From Halopseudomonas laoshanensis (GTDB lineage Bacteria; Pseudomonadota; Gammaproteobacteria; Pseudomonadales; Pseudomonadaceae), in NCBI RefSeq assembly GCF_008365385.1, contig NZ_QOVF01000011.1, positions 1 through 64,000 on the forward strand: a DNA stretch of 64,000 nucleotides. The letters are read 5' to 3'. Positions 9,654-21,446 of this stretch are shown here, piece after piece. Within the stretch, counting starts at the first letter, position 1. Each line of letters opens with the position of its first letter. The position numbers and the translations under genes were made by a program. Below the pieces are notes generated by a model. The model was not told the origin of the DNA, made no database searches, and worked only from the letters and a program-made list of their open reading frames with translations.

Positions 9654-10985
9654 ATGGCTAAGCAAGGCGCTCTCTCAGGAATCAAGCAAGGCGGCTTAAC
9701 GGAACTGTGGACGCGTCTGCGTTTCCTGTTCCTGGCGATCATTGTTTACCGCATCGGGGCGCATATCCCTGTTCCCGGTATCAACCCTGATCGTCTGGCT
9801 GATCTGTTCAGACAGAATGAGGGGACCATACTTAGCTTGTTCAACATGTTTTCGGGTGGCGCCCTGGAGCGGATGAGTATCTTCGCTCTGGGCATCATGC
9901 CGTACATTTCTGCATCTATTATCATGCAGCTGATGACGGCGGTGAATCCCACCCTTGAGCAGTTGAAAAAGGAAGGTGAATCCGGGCGTCGCAAGATTGC
10001 CCAGTACACCCGCTACCTGACTCTGGTTCTGGCGTTAATCCAGGCCGTCGGCATGTCGGTGGGTCTAGCTAGTCAGGGTGTTGCCTTCGATACTGGCTTT
10101 GGCTTTTACTTCCTGGCGGTGACCACTTTTGTGGCCGGCGCCATGTTCATGATGTGGCTGGGCGAGCAGATTACCGAGCGCGGTATTGGCAACGGTATAT
10201 CCATGCTTATCTTTGCCGGCATCGTGGCGGGGCTGCCTAGCGCGGTCGGGCAGTCGTTTGAAGCGGCTCGTCAGGGTGATATCAATATCTTCGCCCTGAT
10301 TGCCATTGCGTTGCTGGCGATTGCGATGATTGCCTTTGTAGTCTTTGTTGAGCGCGGGCAGCGACGGATTACCGTCAACTATGCCAAGCGTCAGCAGGGC
10401 CGCAAGGTGTTTGCCGCGCAAACCAGCCATTTGCCGCTGAAGGTCAACATGGCAGGTGTTATTCCGGCGATTTTCGCCAGTAGCATTCTGCTGTTCCCGG
10501 CTTCGCTGGGTACCTGGTTCGGTCAGGGTGAAGGTCTGGGGTGGCTGCAAAGCATCTCTCAGTCTCTTGCTCCAGGCCAGCCGTTGAACATTATTCTGTT
10601 TAGTGCAGGGATCATTTTCTTCTGCTTTTTCTATACAGCGCTGATGTTCAATCCGAAAGATGTGGCTGAAAATCTCAAGAAGTCAGGTGCGTTTATTCCT
10701 GGCATCCGCCCAGGCGAACAGTCTGCCCGGTACATTGATGGTGTGTTGACACGCCTGACCATGTTCGGTGCCCTGTACATGACCGCGGTCTGTTTGTTGC
10801 CGCAGTTCCTGGTGGTGTCGGCCAATGTGCCCTTCTACCTGGGTGGGACTTCACTGCTGATCGTAGTAGTGGTTGTGATGGACTTCATGTCCCAAGTACA
10901 ATCGCACCTCGTTTCTCAGCAGTACGAGTCTCTTTTGAAGAAATCCAACCTGAAAGGCTATGGCGGCAGCGGTATGCTGCGCTGA
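9654..10985 (+). CDS. secY: Protein translocase channel subunit SecY
   Basis: The 443-residue, ten-helix inner-membrane protein forms the SecYEG pore. The N-terminus leads into a first transmembrane helix at about residues 24-40, followed by the plug and the serine/glycine-rich second helix. The conserved cytosolic loops [12 protein letters not shown] and [23 protein letters not shown] take part in SecA and ribosome binding. Its place at the end of the spc operon, before rpmJ, is the usual one. Confidence 0.98.
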   Translation: MAKQGALSGIKQGGLTELWTRLRFLFLAIIVYRIGAHIPVPGINPDRLADLFRQNEGTILSLFNMFSGGALERMSIFALGIMPYISASIIMQLMTAVNPTLEQLKKEGESGRRKIAQYTRYLTLVLALIQAVGMSVGLASQGVAFDTGFGFYFLAVTTFVAGAMFMMWLGEQITERGIGNGISMLIFAGIVAGLPSAVGQSFEAARQGDINIFALIAIALLAIAMIAFVVFVERGQRRITVNYAKRQQGRKVFAAQTSHLPLKVNMAGVIPAIFASSILLFPASLGTWFGQGEGLGWLQSISQSLAPGQPLNIILFSAGIIFFCFFYTALMFNPKDVAENLKKSGAFIPGIRPGEQSARYIDGVLTRLTMFGALYMTAVCLLPQFLVVSANVPFYLGGTSLLIVVVVVMDFMSQVQSHLVSQQYESLLKKSNLKGYGGSGMLR

Positions 10986-11009
10986 GTTTTTAGGTTCTAG
11001 GAGTCTGTT

Positions 11010-11126
11010 ATGAAAGTTGCAGCATCAGTCAAGAAGCTTTGCCGTAACTGCAAGTTGGTACGTCGCAATGGTAGCGTTCGTGTCATCTGCAGTGCTGAGC
11101 CCCGTCACAAGCAGCGCCAGGGTTAA
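11010..11126 (+). CDS. rpmJ: 50S ribosomal protein L36, zinc-binding type
   Basis: The protein has 38 residues, starting [19 protein letters not shown]. Cys11, Cys14, Cys27 and His33 form the zinc ribbon, so this is the C-plus (zinc-dependent) paralogue. It follows secY by 24 bases with TAGGAG upstream. In many bacteria this form is replaced by a zinc-free copy under Zur control; no second copy is in the window. Confidence 0.96.
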   Translation: MKVAASVKKLCRNCKLVRRNGSVRVICSAEPRHKQRQG

Positions 11127-11168
11127 TATTCCCTCTAGTTGATTGTCGACTACGTCTCAGGATAACCG

Positions 11169-11205
11169 CCACTCGGCCAGATAATTGGTCGGGTGGTTGA
11201 TTTTT
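11169..11205 (+). terminator. Hairpin with T-rich tail between rpmJ and rpsM (terminator or attenuator)
   Basis: CCACTCGGCC (11169-11178) and GGTCGGGTGG (11187-11196) form a 10-bp stem with two G-U pairs and an 8-base loop. TTGATTTTTATATTT follows. It sits at the classic spc/alpha operon boundary and could end the spc transcript or act as a partial terminator. A promoter for rpsM downstream could not be assigned with confidence. Confidence 0.6.
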
Positions 11206-11220
11206 ATATTTGTTAGCGCT
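11198..11220 (+). repeat. Copy 1 of a 23-base direct repeat next to a terminator hairpin
   Basis: The motif reads TGATTT, then one variable base, then TATATTTG, another variable base and TAGCGCT. It matches 14187-14209 at 21 of 23 positions, and both copies lie immediately after a terminator-type hairpin in the ribosomal region. The function is unknown; see findings. Confidence 0.5.
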
Positions 11221-11297
11221 ACCCTACTGCACCCTTTTTCACACAACCTGTGAACTTTTCGGTTGAGTCAGGTAGCTGTCAGACGGAGTAAATTTGG

Positions 11298-11654
11298 ATG
11301 GCCCGTATTGCAGGCGTCAACATCCCGGATAACAAACATACTGTTATCTCTTTGACCTATATCTTTGGTATCGGTCAAACCAAGGCACAGCAAATTTGTG
11401 CAGCGACTGGCATTGCGCCAGACGCAAAAATCAAGGATCTCAGCGAGGAGCAGGTTGATCTGCTACGCACCGAAGTGGGCAAGTCGAACACTGAAGGTGA
11501 CCTGCGTCGTGCGGTCAACATGAACGTCAAGCGTCTTATGGATCTTGGTTGCTATCGTGGTCTGCGTCACCGTAAGGGCCTTCCGGTCCGTGGTCAGCGC
11601 ACCAAGACTAACGCTCGTACCCGTAAGGGTCCGCGCAAGCCGATCCGTAAGTAA
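11298..11654 (+). CDS. rpsM: 30S ribosomal protein S13
   Basis: The 118-residue protein is full length. S13 forms bridges B1a and B1b to the large subunit and contacts the P-site t[25 protein letters not shown] and the C-terminal [19 protein letters not shown] are characteristic. It opens the alpha operon after a 171-base gap that contains a hairpin. GGAG lies nine bases ahead of the ATG. Confidence 0.98.
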   Translation: MARIAGVNIPDNKHTVISLTYIFGIGQTKAQQICAATGIAPDAKIKDLSEEQVDLLRTEVGKSNTEGDLRRAVNMNVKRLMDLGCYRGLRHRKGLPVRGQRTKTNARTRKGPRKPIRK

Positions 11655-11674
11655 TCGCGAAGGAATATACAGAT

Positions 11675-12064
11675 ATGGCTAAGCCTGCTGCTCGTGTACG
11701 TAAAAAAGTCAAAAAGACGGTGGTTGATGGGATTGCCCACATCCACGCTTCTTTTAACAACACCATCATTACCATTACCGACCGTCAGGGCAACGCTCTG
11801 AGCTGGGCGACTTCTGGTGGTTCCGGTTTCCGTGGTTCGCGTAAAAGCACCCCCTTTGCTGCCCAGGTTGCAGCGGAGCGTGCTGGTCAGGCTGCTTTGG
11901 AATACGGCTTGAAAAACCTCGACGTTAATGTGAAGGGCCCAGGCCCGGGTCGTGAATCGGCTGTTCGTGCTCTGAACTCTTGTGGCTACAAGATCAGCGG
12001 CATCACCGATGTCACCCCCATCCCACATAACGGCTGTCGCCCGCCTAAAAAGCGCCGCGTGTAA
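11675..12064 (+). CDS. rpsK: 30S ribosomal protein S11
   Basis: The 129-residue protein is full length. S11 lies on the 30S platform near the mRNA exit and the Shine–Dalgarno helix. The segments [39 protein letters not shown] and the ending PPKKRRV are near-invariant. Confidence 0.98.
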   Translation: MAKPAARVRKKVKKTVVDGIAHIHASFNNTIITITDRQGNALSWATSGGSGFRGSRKSTPFAAQVAAERAGQAALEYGLKNLDVNVKGPGPGRESAVRALNSCGYKISGITDVTPIPHNGCRPPKKRRV

Positions 12065-12077
12065 CCAGGAGACGGAA

Positions 12078-12698
12078 ATGGCTAGATATATTGGTCCCAA
12101 ATGTAAACTGTCTCGTCGCGAAGGCACTGATCTGTTCCTCAAGAGCGGCGCTCGCGCTCTTGAATCCAAGTGCAACCTGGAGAGCCCTCCTGGTGTGCAT
12201 GGTCAGCGTCGTGGTCGTCTCTCTGAGTACGGCACCCAACTGCGCGAGAAACAAAAAGTACGTCGTATCTACGGCATTCTTGAGCGTCAGTTCAGCAACT
12301 ACTACAAGGAAGCTGCCCGTTTGAAGGGTGCTACCGGCGAGAACCTGCTGCAACTGCTCGAGCGTCGTCTGGACAACGTTGTATACCGTATGGGCTTCGG
12401 CTCTACTCGTGCCGAGTCACGTCAGCTGGTCTCTCACAAGGCTATCAGCGTTAATGGCAAGACCGTCAACATCGCTTCTTTCCTGGTATCCCCGGGCGAC
12501 GTAGTGGCTGTTCGCGAAAAGGCCAAGAACCAACTGCGTATCGGTGGTTCCTTGGAGCTGGCAGCGCAGCGCGGTCAATCCGAGTGGTTGGAAGTGGATG
12601 CAGCCAAGAAGGAAGGTGTCTTTAAAAGCCTGCCCTCACGGAGTGATCTGTACGCCGACATCAACGAAAACCTGATCGTCGAGCTTTACTCCAAGTAA
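12078..12698 (+). CDS. rpsD: 30S ribosomal protein S4
   Basis: The protein has 206 residues from the ATG giving [16 protein letters not shown], with an AGGAGACGG ribosome site. A longer frame through the end of rpsK is ignored. S4 nucleates 30S assembly and in E. coli represses the alpha operon. The S4 RNA-binding fold around [31 protein letters not shown] is clear. Confidence 0.97.
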   Translation: MARYIGPKCKLSRREGTDLFLKSGARALESKCNLESPPGVHGQRRGRLSEYGTQLREKQKVRRIYGILERQFSNYYKEAARLKGATGENLLQLLERRLDNVVYRMGFGSTRAESRQLVSHKAISVNGKTVNIASFLVSPGDVVAVREKAKNQLRIGGSLELAAQRGQSEWLEVDAAKKEGVFKSLPSRSDLYADINENLIVELYSK

Positions 12699-12723
12699 GT
12701 GACAGACAGCAAAAGGTGCCCCC

Positions 12724-13725
12724 ATGCAAAGTTCGGTTACCGAGTTTCTAACACCACGTCATATTGACGTACAGGAAACCTCTCCCACGCGTGCCAAGAT
12801 CACTCTTGAGCCGCTGGAGCGTGGTTTTGGCCATACCCTGGGCAATGCGTTGCGTCGCATTTTGCTCTCCTCCATGCCCGGTTGTGCCGTGGTAGAGGCG
12901 GAAATCGACGGCGTTTTGCATGAATACAGCGCCATCGAAGGCGTACAAGAAGATGTCATTGAGATCCTGCTGAACCTCAAAGGTTTGGCGATCAAGATGC
13001 ACGGCCGTGATCATGTGACTCTGACTCTGTCCAAAAAAGGACCGGGCCAGGTGACTGCAGCTGATATTCAGCTGGATCACGATGTCGAAATCATCAACCC
13101 TGATCACCTGATTGCTACCTTGTCTGACAATGGTGTGCTGAATCTGAAAATAACCGTGGCCCGTGGCCGTGGTTACGAGCCGGCTGACTCACGTCAGTCC
13201 GACGATGATGAAAGCCGCTCTATCGGCCGGTTGCAGCTGGATGCAACTTATACCCCGGTTCGCCGTGTGGCATATGTTGTGGAAAGCGCCCGTGTCGAGC
13301 AGCGCACCAACCTCGACAAGCTGGTTATTGACCTGGAAACCAACGGAACGCTGGACGCTGAAGAAGCCATCCGCCGTGCCGCGACCATCCTGCAACAGCA
13401 GCTGGCCGCCTTCGTTGACCTGAAAGGTGAGCACGAACCCGTTGTTGAACAGCAGGAAGACGAGATTGATCCGATCCTGCTGCGTCCGGTTGATGACCTT
13501 GAGCTGACTGTACGTTCAGCCAACTGTCTGAAAGCCGAAAATATTTACTATATTGGCGATCTGATCCAGCGTACCGAAGTGGAACTGCTGAAGACCCCGA
13601 ACCTGGGTAAGAAGTCCCTGACCGAGATCAAGGACGTTCTGGCCTCACGTGGTCTGTCACTGGGTATGCGTCTGGACAACTGGCCGCCTGCAAGCTTGAA
13701 GAAGGACGATAAGGTTTCGGCCTAA
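12724..13725 (+). CDS. rpoA: RNA polymerase alpha subunit
   Basis: The 333-residue protein is full length. The N-terminal dimerisation domain contains [24 protein letters not shown] flexible linker follows near residue 240. The C-terminal domain, with [35 protein letters not shown], binds UP elements and activators such as the Vfr protein encoded at 60.3 kb. It lies between rpsD and rplQ as usual. Confidence 0.98.
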   Translation: MQSSVTEFLTPRHIDVQETSPTRAKITLEPLERGFGHTLGNALRRILLSSMPGCAVVEAEIDGVLHEYSAIEGVQEDVIEILLNLKGLAIKMHGRDHVTLTLSKKGPGQVTAADIQLDHDVEIINPDHLIATLSDNGVLNLKITVARGRGYEPADSRQSDDDESRSIGRLQLDATYTPVRRVAYVVESARVEQRTNLDKLVIDLETNGTLDAEEAIRRAATILQQQLAAFVDLKGEHEPVVEQQEDEIDPILLRPVDDLELTVRSANCLKAENIYYIGDLIQRTEVELLKTPNLGKKSLTEIKDVLASRGLSLGMRLDNWPPASLKKDDKVSA

Positions 13726-13751
13726 TCGTCTCGACACCGAGGAATTGAGAG

Positions 13752-14135
13752 ATGCGTCATCGTAAAAGTGGTCGTCACCTGAGTCGGACCAGCTCACACC
13801 GTAAGGCCATGTTCCAGAACATGGCGGTGTCGCTGTTCGCGAACGAATTGATCAAAACCACTCTGCCCAAGGCCAAGGAATTGCGCCGTGTAGCCGAGCC
13901 TTTGATCACCCTGGCGAAGGAAGATACCGTCGCCAATCGCCGTCTGGCATTTGACCGCACCCGCAGCAAAGAAGCTGTTGGCAAGCTGTTCAATGACCTG
14001 GGCAAGCGTTATGCAGACCGTCCCGGCGGGTATGTGCGTATTCTCAAGTGCGGTTTCCGCGCTGGTGATTCTGCGCCCATGGCCTACGTCGAGCTGGTTG
14101 ATCGCCCTGAACTGGCTGCTGCCAGCGAAGAGTGA
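13752..14135 (+). CDS. rplQ: 50S ribosomal protein L17
   Basis: The 127-residue protein is full length. L17 sits near the tunnel exit. [20 protein letters not shown] and the [24 protein letters not shown] segment are diagnostic. It is the last gene of the ribosomal cluster and is followed fifteen bases later by a strong intrinsic terminator. Confidence 0.98.
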   Translation: MRHRKSGRHLSRTSSHRKAMFQNMAVSLFANELIKTTLPKAKELRRVAEPLITLAKEDTVANRRLAFDRTRSKEAVGKLFNDLGKRYADRPGGYVRILKCGFRAGDSAPMAYVELVDRPELAAASEE

Positions 14136-14149
14136 TAGCAAAGCGTTAG

Positions 14150-14179
14150 AAAAAACCGGACCTTGTGTCCGGTTTTTTT
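14150..14179 (+). terminator. Intrinsic terminator after rplQ
   Basis: AAAAAACCGGAC (14150-14161) pairs with GTCCGGTTTTTT across a CTTGT loop, giving a GC stem flanked by A and T runs. It ends the alpha operon. Confidence 0.93.
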
Positions 14180-14186
14180 GTGTCTG

Positions 14187-14209
14187 TGATTTATATATTT
14201 GGTAGCGCT
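14187..14209 (+). repeat. Copy 2 of the 23-base direct repeat next to a terminator
   Basis: This is the same motif as at 11198-11220 (21/23 identity), ending in TAGCGCT and placed eight bases after the rplQ terminator. The flanking sequences of the two copies are unrelated, which argues against one large duplication. The function is unknown. Confidence 0.5.
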
Positions 14210-14227
14210 GATTTTTGTCGATACTGA

Positions 14228-14262
<35 letters not shown>

Positions 14263-14315
14263 AGTGCTTGAGTGGTCTTCGGTATCGATAGAGTGGTTGT
14301 GTTAGCGCCGTGGTG

Positions 14316-14427
14316 TGGGCTGAAACCGAGGGCCCTGCGTATGACACGCTACAAGCCATCCATGGGGCTCGTCGGCGCACATCCCTGTGCGCCGACGGTC
14401 ATGCGCAGGGCCCTCGGTCTCAGCCCA
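14316..14427 (+). repeat. Structured intergenic repeat element, copy A
   Basis: Outer arms 14316-14345 and 14398-14427 are complementary at 28 of 30 positions. Inside is a perfect 11-bp hairpin, GTCGGCGCACA (14371-14381) and TGTGCGCCGAC (14386-14396), with loop TCCC, and a small CCA/TGG hairpin with loop TCCA near 14357-14366. Together they suggest a three-way junction. The junction blocks GACACGCT, CAAG, GCTC, CATCCCTG and CGACGGTC recur in copy B on the other strand while the stems differ in sequence. No coding function was seen. Confidence 0.8.
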
Positions 14428-14490
14428 AGTGAAGAACTGTGCGCTCTGATAGAAAAGTCTAGGGGAGCTGCTTGCTTGGTGTATATGCAT

Positions 14491-14593
14491 TAGCGCGCCC
14501 TTCACCCTGATCAGACCGTCGATGGCAGGGATGCCATCGATGAGCTACAGGGACGTACTTGCAGCGTGTCTGAGCAGGGTGAAGGGCGCGCTA
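14491..14593 (-). repeat. Structured intergenic repeat element, copy B (inverted relative to copy A)
   Basis: Outer arms 14491-14516 and 14568-14593 are complementary at 25 of 26 positions. A perfect 9-bp hairpin, TCGATGGCA/TGCCATCGA (14519-14540), lies inside. A second small hairpin has arms TACG and TGTA around TCCC when read on the minus strand. Read on the minus strand it shares the order GACACGCT–CAAG–TCC–TG–GCTC–TCG–CATCCCTG–CGACGGTC with copy A, but with different, compensating stem bases. The gap between the copies (14428-14490) shows nothing recognisable. Confidence 0.8.
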
Positions 14594-14643
14594 AGGCTGG
14601 CACAGCTGGTGGAGAGAGGCTCGCAACGAGCAACGCTGGTCAG

Positions 14644-14690
14644 CAAAAAATAGCAGCTCTAGAGGGTCCGAAGATGACCCCCAGAGCTGC
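14644..14690 (-). terminator. Intrinsic terminator of uvrA
   Basis: GCAGCTCT (14653-14660) pairs with AGAGCTGC (14683-14690), and inside them GGGTC pairs with GACCC. Read on the minus strand the stem is followed by TATTTTTTG. It lies 18 bases past the uvrA stop. Confidence 0.88.
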
Positions 14691-14707
14691 GCCTTAGCGT
14701 TGAGCTA

Positions 14708-17548
<2,841 letters not shown>

Positions 17549-17764
17549 AGTACATTTACCCTACGGCCAGCAAAGCAGAGCAGTATACGTTGTCTGGCAC
17601 CGGCCCGGCAAAACACCGGGCAACAAACCGATGACAGGGAAAGCCCGCTTTGCAACGGGAGATGTCCGTTTCTGCTTGTGGCGAGCAACATGTTAGAATC
17701 CGTCGCCTTTCGTGGCGCTACTGTGGCGCTGTGACATTCATCCAGTCATCAAGCAGGGAAAGCC

Positions 17765-19135
17765 ATGCACCAGGCCGATCGCATGACGTCCTCCGAACAG
17801 CGTGCCGCGAGCTCGCTGGCTGCGGTGTTTGCATTTCGCATGCTTGGGCTGTTCATGGTGCTGCCGGTGCTGGCCACCTATGGCGGCTCGCTGCGCGGCG
17901 CCACGCCGTTGCTGATCGGTATTGCGATTGGCGCCTATGGTCTGACCCAGGCCTGCCTGCAAATTCCCTTCGGTATGTTGTCGGATCGCATTGGCCGCAA
18001 GCCGGTGATCATCGGTGGCTTGCTGTTGTTCGCGCTGGGCGGGTTGGTGGCGGCGCAAGCCGAGACCATGCAGGGCGTGATCGTTGGTCGAATTATCCAG
18101 GGTGCCGGCGCGATCGCTGCTGCGGTGATGGCACTGGTCGCGGATCTAACGCGCGAGCAGCACCGCACCAAGGCCATGGCGATGATCGGCATGAGTATCG
18201 GCGTGTCCTTCGCGGTAGCGATGGTCGCCGGACCGGTGATTGCGGCGCGCGCCGGACTGCAGGGTGTTTTCTACAGCACCTCGGCGTTGGCGCTGGTAGG
18301 CATCATGTTGGTTGTCTGGATCGTACCCACGCCGCAGCAGGCATTACGGCATCGTGAAGCGGGTATGGTCCGCAGTGCCTTTATGCCAAGCCTGCGCAAC
18401 AAGGATCTGTTGCGGCTGAACTACGGTATTGCCGTATTGCATGCAATTCTGATGGCCAGCTTCGTCGCCATCCCTCTGGCATTGCAGGAGCAGGCCGGCC
18501 TGCCCCGCGAGGAACACTGGTGGGTTTACTTGTCGGCGCTGCTGCTGTCTTTCTTCGCCATGGTGCCTTTTATCATCTATGCCGAGCGCCAGCGGCAAAT
18601 CAAGCGGGTGGTGTTGGGCGCGATTATCCTGTTGGCTCTGGTACAGCCGATGATGTGGTTGGGCATGGGTTCACTCCCGTGGCTGGTGGCGGCCATAGTG
18701 CTGTTTTTTGTTGGCTTCAATTTGCTCGAAGCCACTCTGCCTTCTCTGCTTAGCAAGATCGCGCCGGCCGGTGGCAAAGGCACTGCAATGGGTGTGTACT
18801 CCACCAGCCAATTCGCCGGCGCGGCGCTGGGGGGGCTGATTGGTGGCGCGGTATTCGGTGCCTGGGGCCTCGGCGGGGTTTTCCTGTGCTGTGCACTACT
18901 CGCGGTTTCCTGGTGGGCGATTGGTGTTACCATGAGCGAACCTCCATATGTAACAAGCTACCGTCTGCCGTTGTCCTTGGCGTTAGCTGGGGATGAAACA
19001 TTACCTCGGCGGATTCTTGCGGTTCCGGGAGTAGCAGAAGCGATGGTTGTGGCCGAAGAGGCCGCAGCCTATTTAAAAGTCGATACACAGGTACTCGATC
19101 GTGAGGCGCTGGACCGGGTCGTTAACCCGGCCTGA
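17765..19135 (+). CDS. MFS exporter of the YajR type with C-terminal YAM-like domain
   Basis: The 456-residue protein has twelve predicted membrane helices in about residues 20-395. The motif-A loop [13 protein letters not shown] follows the second helix, and an export-type motif C (GPVIAARAG) is present. A soluble tail of about 60 residues ([21 protein letters not shown] onward) resembles the ferredoxin-like YAM domain of E. coli YajR. The place between uvrA and ssb matches the Pseudomonas arrangement. The substrate is unknown. A second in-frame ATG at 17783 is possible. Confidence 0.85.
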   Translation: MHQADRMTSSEQRAASSLAAVFAFRMLGLFMVLPVLATYGGSLRGATPLLIGIAIGAYGLTQACLQIPFGMLSDRIGRKPVIIGGLLLFALGGLVAAQAETMQGVIVGRIIQGAGAIAAAVMALVADLTREQHRTKAMAMIGMSIGVSFAVAMVAGPVIAARAGLQGVFYSTSALALVGIMLVVWIVPTPQQALRHREAGMVRSAFMPSLRNKDLLRLNYGIAVLHAILMASFVAIPLALQEQAGLPREEHWWVYLSALLLSFFAMVPFIIYAERQRQIKRVVLGAIILLALVQPMMWLGMGSLPWLVAAIVLFFVGFNLLEATLPSLLSKIAPAGGKGTAMGVYSTSQFAGAALGGLIGGAVFGAWGLGGVFLCCALLAVSWWAIGVTMSEPPYVTSYRLPLSLALAGDETLPRRILAVPGVAEAMVVAEEAAAYLKVDTQVLDREALDRVVNPA

Positions 19136-19164
19136 ACCGGTCAGTACATCAGGAGAAAAGCATC

Positions 19165-19656
19165 ATGGCCAGAGGCGTCAACAAGGTAATTTTGATCGGT
19201 AATGTCGGCGGCGACCCGGAAGTACGCTACCTGCCCAATGGCAATGCTGTTGCCAACATTACCCTCGCTACCAGCGACAGCTGGAAGGACAAGCAGACCG
19301 GTCAGCAGCAGGAGCGTACCGAGTGGCACCGCGTGGTGTTCTTTGGTCGTATCGCCGAGGTTGTAGGCGAATACGTGCGCAAGGGCTCGAAGATGTATAT
19401 CGAAGGTCGTCTGCAAACCCGCGAATGGGAAAAGGACGGCGTCAAGCGCTACACCACGGAAATCGTCGTGGACATCGGTGGCCAGATGCAGCTGCTCGAT
19501 GGCAAGCCCCAGGGTGGCGAGCAGGGGATGGCCCCGCGTCCGCAACAACAACGCCCAGCTCAGCAGCCAGCTCCGCAACAGCAGCAGCCAGCACAACAGG
19601 CACCACAGCAGGCTACGCCGGATTACGACAGCTTTGATGACGACATTCCGTTCTGA
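19165..19656 (+). CDS. ssb: Single-stranded DNA-binding protein
   Basis: The protein has 163 residues. An N-terminal OB-fold ([21 protein letters not shown], then [24 protein letters not shown]) is followed by a flexible linker, about residues 115-150, very rich in glutamine and proline. The acidic tip DDDIPF binds SSB partner proteins. It protects ssDNA in replication and repair, which fits the uvrA neighbour. It has AGGAG upstream and its own terminator downstream. Confidence 0.98.
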   Translation: MARGVNKVILIGNVGGDPEVRYLPNGNAVANITLATSDSWKDKQTGQQQERTEWHRVVFFGRIAEVVGEYVRKGSKMYIEGRLQTREWEKDGVKRYTTEIVVDIGGQMQLLDGKPQGGEQGMAPRPQQQRPAQQPAPQQQQPAQQAPQQATPDYDSFDDDIPF

Positions 19657-19672
19657 CATAGAACTGTTCAAC

Positions 19673-19725
19673 AAACCCGGCATATTCGAGGATGCGTCAT
19701 CCTCCGGTATGCCGGGTTTTATTTT
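19673..19725 (+). terminator. Intrinsic terminator after ssb
   Basis: AAACCCGGCATA (19673-19684) pairs with TATGCCGGGTTT (19708-19719), with an inner GGATG/CATCC stem. TTATTTTG follows. It lies seventeen bases past the ssb stop. Confidence 0.92.
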
Positions 19726-19746
19726 GTCTTTTATATGGAACAGCTC

Positions 19747-20424
19747 ATGTCTGAAATCTATTTTGTCCGCCACGGCCAGGCCTCTTTCGGCTCCAGCAAC
19801 TACGATCAACTCTCCGAGCTGGGGCATCAGCAGGCGCGATTGCTGGGCGAGTATTTTCTTCGGCGGGACATGCAGTTTGACCGTATTCTGACCGGCGATA
19901 TGGTTCGTCATCGGGAAACGGCAGAGGGCATTTGCCAGGGGCTTGGGCTGCCAGCATCGGGTTTTGAAGTGTTCACCGAGCTGAACGAGTTCGACTTCCA
20001 TTCGATTCTGCAGGCGTATCTCGCGCAGTTTCCCGATCAGGCCTTGCCTGAAAAGCCGGCTGTTGCGGATTTTTTCAAACGGTTGAAGAAAGCCATCGTG
20101 CTCTGGTCGCAGGGCGGCCTGCAAGGCCAGCTCCCGGAGACCTGGCAAACATTCGAGCAGCGTTTGCTCGATGTGCGTCAGCACATCATGACCCAGTACA
20201 AGGGCCAGCGGGTGCTTGCTGTCAGCTCGGGTGGCGCAATCGCCATGCTGGTGCGGCAGTTGCTGCAGGCGCCGAGCGAGACCATGGTCGAGCTGAATCT
20301 GCAGACGCGTAATACCGCACTGATTCATTGTGTGTTCAATCAGCACAATATGCGCCTGAGCAGTTTCAACAGTGTGCCGCACCTGGACAGCGCTGAGCTG
20401 CAATCGTTAATCACCTATACCTGA
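19747..20424 (+). CDS. Histidine phosphatase family protein (phosphoglycerate mutase-like)
   Basis: The protein has 225 residues from the ATG giving MSEIYFVRHGQ. An ATG twelve bases upstream lies in the terminator tail and lacks a ribosome site. The RHG motif at residues 8-10 supplies the phospho-accepting histidine. The second catalytic histidine expected late in the fold is not obvious; the SSGGAIAMLVRQLL stretch takes its usual place with Gly-Gly where Gly-His is common. The substrate is unknown. It sits alone between ssb and an RmlD-like gene. Confidence 0.8.
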   Translation: MSEIYFVRHGQASFGSSNYDQLSELGHQQARLLGEYFLRRDMQFDRILTGDMVRHRETAEGICQGLGLPASGFEVFTELNEFDFHSILQAYLAQFPDQALPEKPAVADFFKRLKKAIVLWSQGGLQGQLPETWQTFEQRLLDVRQHIMTQYKGQRVLAVSSGGAIAMLVRQLLQAPSETMVELNLQTRNTALIHCVFNQHNMRLSSFNSVPHLDSAELQSLITYT

Positions 20425-20511
20425 AAGAGGTTTAAACTGCCGCGTGACCTGAGGGCCTGAAGGTTGCAAAATGCAGTCAGGAATAGTGGTTTAAACGATT
20501 AAGGTCAAGAT

Positions 20512-21408
20512 ATGCGAATGCGCATTCTGTTGTTGGGCGCAGACTCCCTGATGGGTCAGGCGGTACTGCGTCTGGCGGCAGCCGAAGAGATAGCCATTGA
20601 TGCGGTTGAGCGTCCAGCGCAAGGTTGGAAGGCAGAGCAGCTCAAGGACTGGTTTACCGAGTATCAGCCAGATGCGGTGGTCAATCTGGCCTTCTACCAT
20701 CAGCACTTCCAGCTGGGGTCCAATGACGGCGACAATCTGGCACTGCAGCGCAAGTTTGGCAAGGAGCTGATAGCGCTGAGCAAACAGGCAGACAGCTTGT
20801 TGTTTCTGCTTTCCAGTGCGCGGGTGTTCGATGGTTTGAAGACTACGGCCTATACCGAGAAGGACGCGCTGGCGCCTGGCGATGCGCTGGGACAGTTGCA
20901 TGTGGACATGGAGAAACAGCTCAAGGACCATTGCGCGCGGCACGTCATGCTACGGCTGGGCTGGGTGCTTGATGGCTCACCCGACGGGCAGCTGGTCGGG
21001 CTTTTGCAGCAGTTGCGTAACGGTGAGCCGATGCTGCTGGCGGAGGAGTGGCGAGGTAACCCAACCCCGGTAAACGATGCCGCCCGTGTGGTGCTGGCGA
21101 TCCTCAAGCAGCTGGATTGTGATGCGCCGTTATATGGCACCTATCACTATGGCAGCAGTGAGGCGTCCAGCTGGATCAGCTTCGTGAAAAGTCTGGCGCA
21201 GGAGCTACTGGCGACCAAGCAGCTTGATAGCGTGCCGACGATCCGTTCCGTGCCATTCGATCAACAGTTGGATAGCGCATGGGAGCCGCAGAATGCGGTG
21301 CTGAGCAGCCGTCGGCTATTGATGGCTTTTGGCATCAAGCCTCGCGCCTGGCGCGCGCAGCTGCCGGAACTGTTGGCCAGTGTGTCGCACGATAGCCAAG
21401 CAGAATAA
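20512..21408 (+). CDS. RmlD-like sugar-nucleotide-binding protein with altered catalytic motif
   Basis: The 298-residue protein has an extended-SDR (dTDP-4-dehydrorhamnose reductase-like) fold. It begins RILLLGADSLMGQAV, a loosened Rossmann glycine motif. SSARVFDG (101-108) matches the STDYVFDG strand of RmlD, and the PVNDAARVVLAIL motif also fits. Where RmlD has the catalytic Tyr-x3-Lys (YGxTKLxGE), this protein has ALGQLHVDMEK at about 125-135, without the tyrosine and the aligned lysine. It may bind a nucleotide sugar without reducing it. No sugar-pathway genes are adjacent. Confidence 0.75.
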   Translation: MRMRILLLGADSLMGQAVLRLAAAEEIAIDAVERPAQGWKAEQLKDWFTEYQPDAVVNLAFYHQHFQLGSNDGDNLALQRKFGKELIALSKQADSLLFLLSSARVFDGLKTTAYTEKDALAPGDALGQLHVDMEKQLKDHCARHVMLRLGWVLDGSPDGQLVGLLQQLRNGEPMLLAEEWRGNPTPVNDAARVVLAILKQLDCDAPLYGTYHYGSSEASSWISFVKSLAQELLATKQLDSVPTIRSVPFDQQLDSAWEPQNAVLSSRRLLMAFGIKPRAWRAQLPELLASVSHDSQAE

Positions 21409-21427
21409 CGGCCGCTTGGCGGCCGTT
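21407..21427. terminator. Hairpin between convergent genes
   Basis: AACGGCCGC (21407-21415) and GCGGCCGTT (21419-21427) form a perfect 9-bp stem with loop TTG. It overlaps the stop codon of the RmlD-like gene and lies 19 bases from the ompW stop on the other strand. There is no T-run on either side, so it is only a possible bidirectional terminator. Confidence 0.5.
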
Positions 21428-21446
21428 CACATCATCCTCTGTGTGC

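Noticed and set aside
17549..17764. LexA/SOS box in the uvrA–MFS divergent gap
   Set aside because: The best candidate (CTG...CAG near 17729) has the wrong spacing, so SOS control is not supported.
20429..20496. Two copies of GGTTTAAAC (20429-20437 and 20488-20496) between the phosphatase and the RmlD-like gene
   Set aside because: A 9-base direct repeat at a distance of 59 bases in A/T-rich DNA is likely chance; no hairpin or known operator is formed.
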